Shown here in pieces: positions 6,232 through 7,654 of a stretch of DNA of 7,654 nt. Source of the stretch: Zoogloeaceae bacterium (GTDB taxonomy: Bacteria; Pseudomonadota; Gammaproteobacteria; Burkholderiales; Rhodocyclaceae). Position numbers and translations under genes: made by a program. A model generated the notes under the pieces. It made no database searches. It saw only the letters and a program-made list of their open reading frames with translations, and was not told the origin of the DNA. The stretch covers positions 1 through 7,654 of the forward strand of contig SSSX01000373.1 in NCBI GenBank assembly GCA_015657735.1. Reading direction: 5' to 3'. Each line of letters opens with the position of its first letter. The stretch's first letter is position 1.

Positions 6232-6426
6232 CGCTCTTCCTCCTCGGGAAGCAGATTCATTCTTCAGTATGGTCCGGCGGGCCGTGGCGACAAGCGGCGC
6301 GAGGCCGGCCGGAATTTCGCGATCACATCACAAAACGGTGTCCGGATCTGCCGGGGATGACACGGAGGGCGGACCAGAGAGAGGGGAAGCCCTCCCTTCG
6401 CGCCAGCCCCGGCGAGCCGGACCCGC
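6232..6426. other. Porin-gtsA intergenic gap
   Basis: No gene is seen here. The gap holds the gtsA ribosome site, a candidate promoter, a tandem GTGAT-GTGAT on the reverse strand (about 6321-6332), and two small hairpins near the porin stop: GAGGG-GAAG-CCCTC (6381-6394) and CCGG-CGAG-CCGG (6409-6420). Neither hairpin is followed by a T run on the reverse strand, so there is no convincing terminator and porin transcripts may continue into gtsA. Confidence 0.6.
6266..6293 (-). promoter_or_regulatory. Candidate internal promoter for gtsABCD
   Basis: In the 195-base gap between the porin and gtsA, the reverse strand reads TTGTCG (6288-6293), a 16-base spacer, then CATACT (6266-6271); each box matches four of six sigma70 consensus bases. 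Transcription would start near 6259, giving a leader of about 28 bases with the strong gtsA ribosome site. It would allow gtsABCD expression separate from the porin. Weak evidence; the genes could equally be read through from a promoter beyond the window. Confidence 0.3.
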
Positions 6427-7654
6427 TCACCACCAGGCCTCGGCCTGGATGCCGAAGGTGCTGCCGTTGGTGGAAGAACCGAAGGCGCCGGTTGCCGACA
6501 GCGCATCCCCGGCCGGTGCGGCGGCCTGGGCGGCGTCGTTCCACTTGGCGTAGGTGTAGAAGGCGCGCAGCACCGGGCGGGAGAAGAACTGGCGCCCCGC
6601 CGAAATCTGCGGCGCGATGGTGACCTTGTTCAGCGTGCGGCGCTCGCCGCCGTCCGGCTTCACCTCGTCGTGGCCGAAGTCCACCGCCAGGCTCCACTTG
6701 TCGTTGAAGTGGTACTGGGGACGGGCGCCGTAGGAGATCCACTTCTGCTTGCCCATCTGGTCTTCATAGACAAACGTGCCCATGCCGGTCCAGTTGGTGC
6801 CGTCCGGCTGCACCATCAGCTGCTCGACGATGCGCCACGCCTTGTCGCTGCTGCTCGCGCCGAAGGCCGGCGCGCCCGGCGACAGGTTGGCGACCACGCC
6901 GCGCCCGTATTGCAGCGCGATCCGGTTGAAGCCGCCGAGCACGTTGCTCTGCGTGTGCATCAGGTTGTAGAGCTGGCCGTTGCTGTTCTCGATGCCGGCC
7001 GCCTTGGCGGCGTCGGAGTTGTCGGCAAAGCGCAGATCGACGCCGACGGTCAGCTCGCCGCCCGGGTTGACCTGGATGCCGCCAAGGCGGAAATCGTGGC
7101 CGCTGATCGCCGAGTTACCGGTCACGTCGACCACGCGGGACTTGGTGAGGCCGTCGTTCGGGTCGAGGTAGAACTCGGTCTTGGTGCCGGTCTTCACCGC
7201 ACCGCTGTTGCGACGGTAGGCGTAGCTCAGCTTGCCGACGCCCACATCGACGTTCTCGAGGCCGCCGCCGTTGCCGCTGTTATTCCAGAAATAGAAGTCG
7301 GTGATGTGCACGTCGTTACGCTGATAGAAGCGCTTGCCGGCCCACAGACGCGCGTTGGCGAAGGCGCCGGTGCCGATCTTGTCGGCCTCCGCCCAGGCTT
7401 CCGCCCAACTGGTGGTGGTGCTGGACGAGTCCAGATCCTGCGGTGCGTTGATCGCCAGACGGGTATGCACGCGGAAGGTCGTGTCGCTGCTGGGCATCTT
7501 GTAAACCTGGGCACCCAGCGCCAGCTCGCCGTAGGTCTCGCATTCGTTGCCGAGACGGTATTTGGATGCGGCGCCCGACAGCTTGAAGCAGGTCTGCTGC
7601 CCGCCTTTGGACGTTCCACCCGTGCCGGCGCGGAAGTAGCCGTTGAAATCGATC
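6427..7654 (-). CDS. lamB: Maltoporin-type outer-membrane porin, LamB family (partial, N-terminus off window)
   Basis: The reverse strand is open from the window edge to TGA at 6427, giving 408 residues. The first visible residues, IDFNGYFRAG, align with the start of mature E. coli LamB (VDFHGYARSG), so only the signal peptide and start codon are missing; the methionine at 7497 is internal. LamB forms an 18-strand trimeric sugar channel. Matches from memory include the paired cysteines C22 and C38 (CFKLSGAASKYRLGNEC), the WAGKRFYQRNDVHITDFYFWN block with the constriction tyrosine (visible residue 121), GGGLENVDVGVGKLS, EINPGG-like VNPGGELTVGVD, the GFNR phenylalanine, and the terminal EAWW. 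Greasy-slide aromatics Y6, Y41, F227 and W420 are kept and W358 is F. Loop 2 is unlike E. coli around W74. The ending in aromatic residues is the usual outer-membrane insertion signal. It precedes a glucose-type ABC importer, so it may admit glucose or oligosaccharides. Confidence 0.93.
   Translation of the reverse strand, partial: IDFNGYFRAGTGGTSKGGQQTCFKLSGAASKYRLGNECETYGELALGAQVYKMPSSDTTFRVHTRLAINAPQDLDSSSTTTSWAEAWAEADKIGTGAFANARLWAGKRFYQRNDVHITDFYFWNNSGNGGGLENVDVGVGKLSYAYRRNSGAVKTGTKTEFYLDPNDGLTKSRVVDVTGNSAISGHDFRLGGIQVNPGGELTVGVDLRFADNSDAAKAAGIENSNGQLYNLMHTQSNVLGGFNRIALQYGRGVVANLSPGAPAFGASSSDKAWRIVEQLMVQPDGTNWTGMGTFVYEDQMGKQKWISYGARPQYHFNDKWSLAVDFGHDEVKPDGGERRTLNKVTIAPQISAGRQFFSRPVLRAFYTYAKWNDAAQAAAPAGDALSATGAFGSSTNGSTFGIQAEAWW

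Noticed and set aside
6317..6336. CRP-like site upstream of gtsA
   Set aside because: Only one half (TCACA, tandemly repeated as ATCACATCAC) is present; the opposite half matches TGTGA poorly.
6339..6348. Possible extra GntR operator TGTCCGGATC before gtsA
   Set aside because: It matches only 8 of 10 bases, loses the palindrome outside TCCGGA, and such six-base cores are expected by chance in DNA this GC-rich.
4885..6360. Long plus-strand reading frame opposite gtsA (491 residues) and similar ones at 2022-3035, 3069-3983, 3895-4863 and 13-969
   Set aside because: They lie antisense to genes with intact family motifs, have His/Arg/Gly/Ala-rich low-complexity text and no recognisable domain. 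High third-position GC removes stops from the opposite strand, which explains them.
6427..7497. Porin gene starting at the ATG at 7497
   Set aside because: The same frame continues upstream to the window edge with conserved mature LamB text, including C22 and C38, so this methionine is internal.
1..7654. CRISPR array, prophage, insertion sequence, tRNA or toxin-antitoxin system
   Set aside because: No spaced direct repeats, transposase or integrase text, tRNA-like arms or small paired genes were seen on either strand.

Overview
The window is high-GC DNA from a Gram-negative bacterium, as shown by an outer-membrane maltoporin-type porin, a Sec-exported periplasmic binding protein and strong AGGAGG-type ribosome sites. 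Gene content, GC richness and a GTAG-headed REP element fit a beta- or gammaproteobacterium. I favour a betaproteobacterium, but the sequence alone does not settle it. Genes are densely packed and no gap exceeds 200 bases.

Left module (1-1762): two divergent genes. On the minus strand is the N-terminal 292 residues of a fumarase/aspartase-superfamily lyase of the PcaB/PurB-like group, cut by the window edge just after its catalytic-loop signature. On the plus strand is a GntR-family regulator with a HutC-type UTRA ligand domain. The 145-base gap between them holds three palindromes sharing the core TCCGGA. The best is a perfect 16-mer that fills the spacer of a plausible lyase promoter. This looks like a self-contained, substrate-responsive catabolic switch whose substrate cannot be read from the sequence.

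Junction (1763-1931): a REP-like element (GTAG head plus an 8-bp inverted repeat) and a strong intrinsic terminator for the leftward transporter operon.

Right module (1932-7654, all minus strand, transcribed right to left): LamB-type porin (5' end off the window), then a glucose-type periplasmic binding protein (GtsA-like), two membrane permeases (GtsB- and GtsC-like) and a MalK/UgpC/GtsD-type ATPase, then the terminator. Together they form a complete uptake path: porin across the outer membrane, periplasmic capture, two-permease channel and ATPase motor. By memory-based comparison, the binding protein keeps every sugar-contact residue I can recall for the Pseudomonas putida glucose-binding protein, so glucose (or galactose/mannose) is the best guess, while the porin keeps most of the LamB 'greasy slide' aromatics. 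Two GC-rich hairpins between the binding-protein gene and the first permease gene may set a higher dose of binding protein than of membrane complex.

I found no CRISPR, phage, transposase, tRNA or rRNA. Nothing here is a clearly undescribed system. The most informative items are the TCCGGA operator array with its unidentified lyase, and the pairing of a maltoporin-type porin with a glucose-type ABC transporter.
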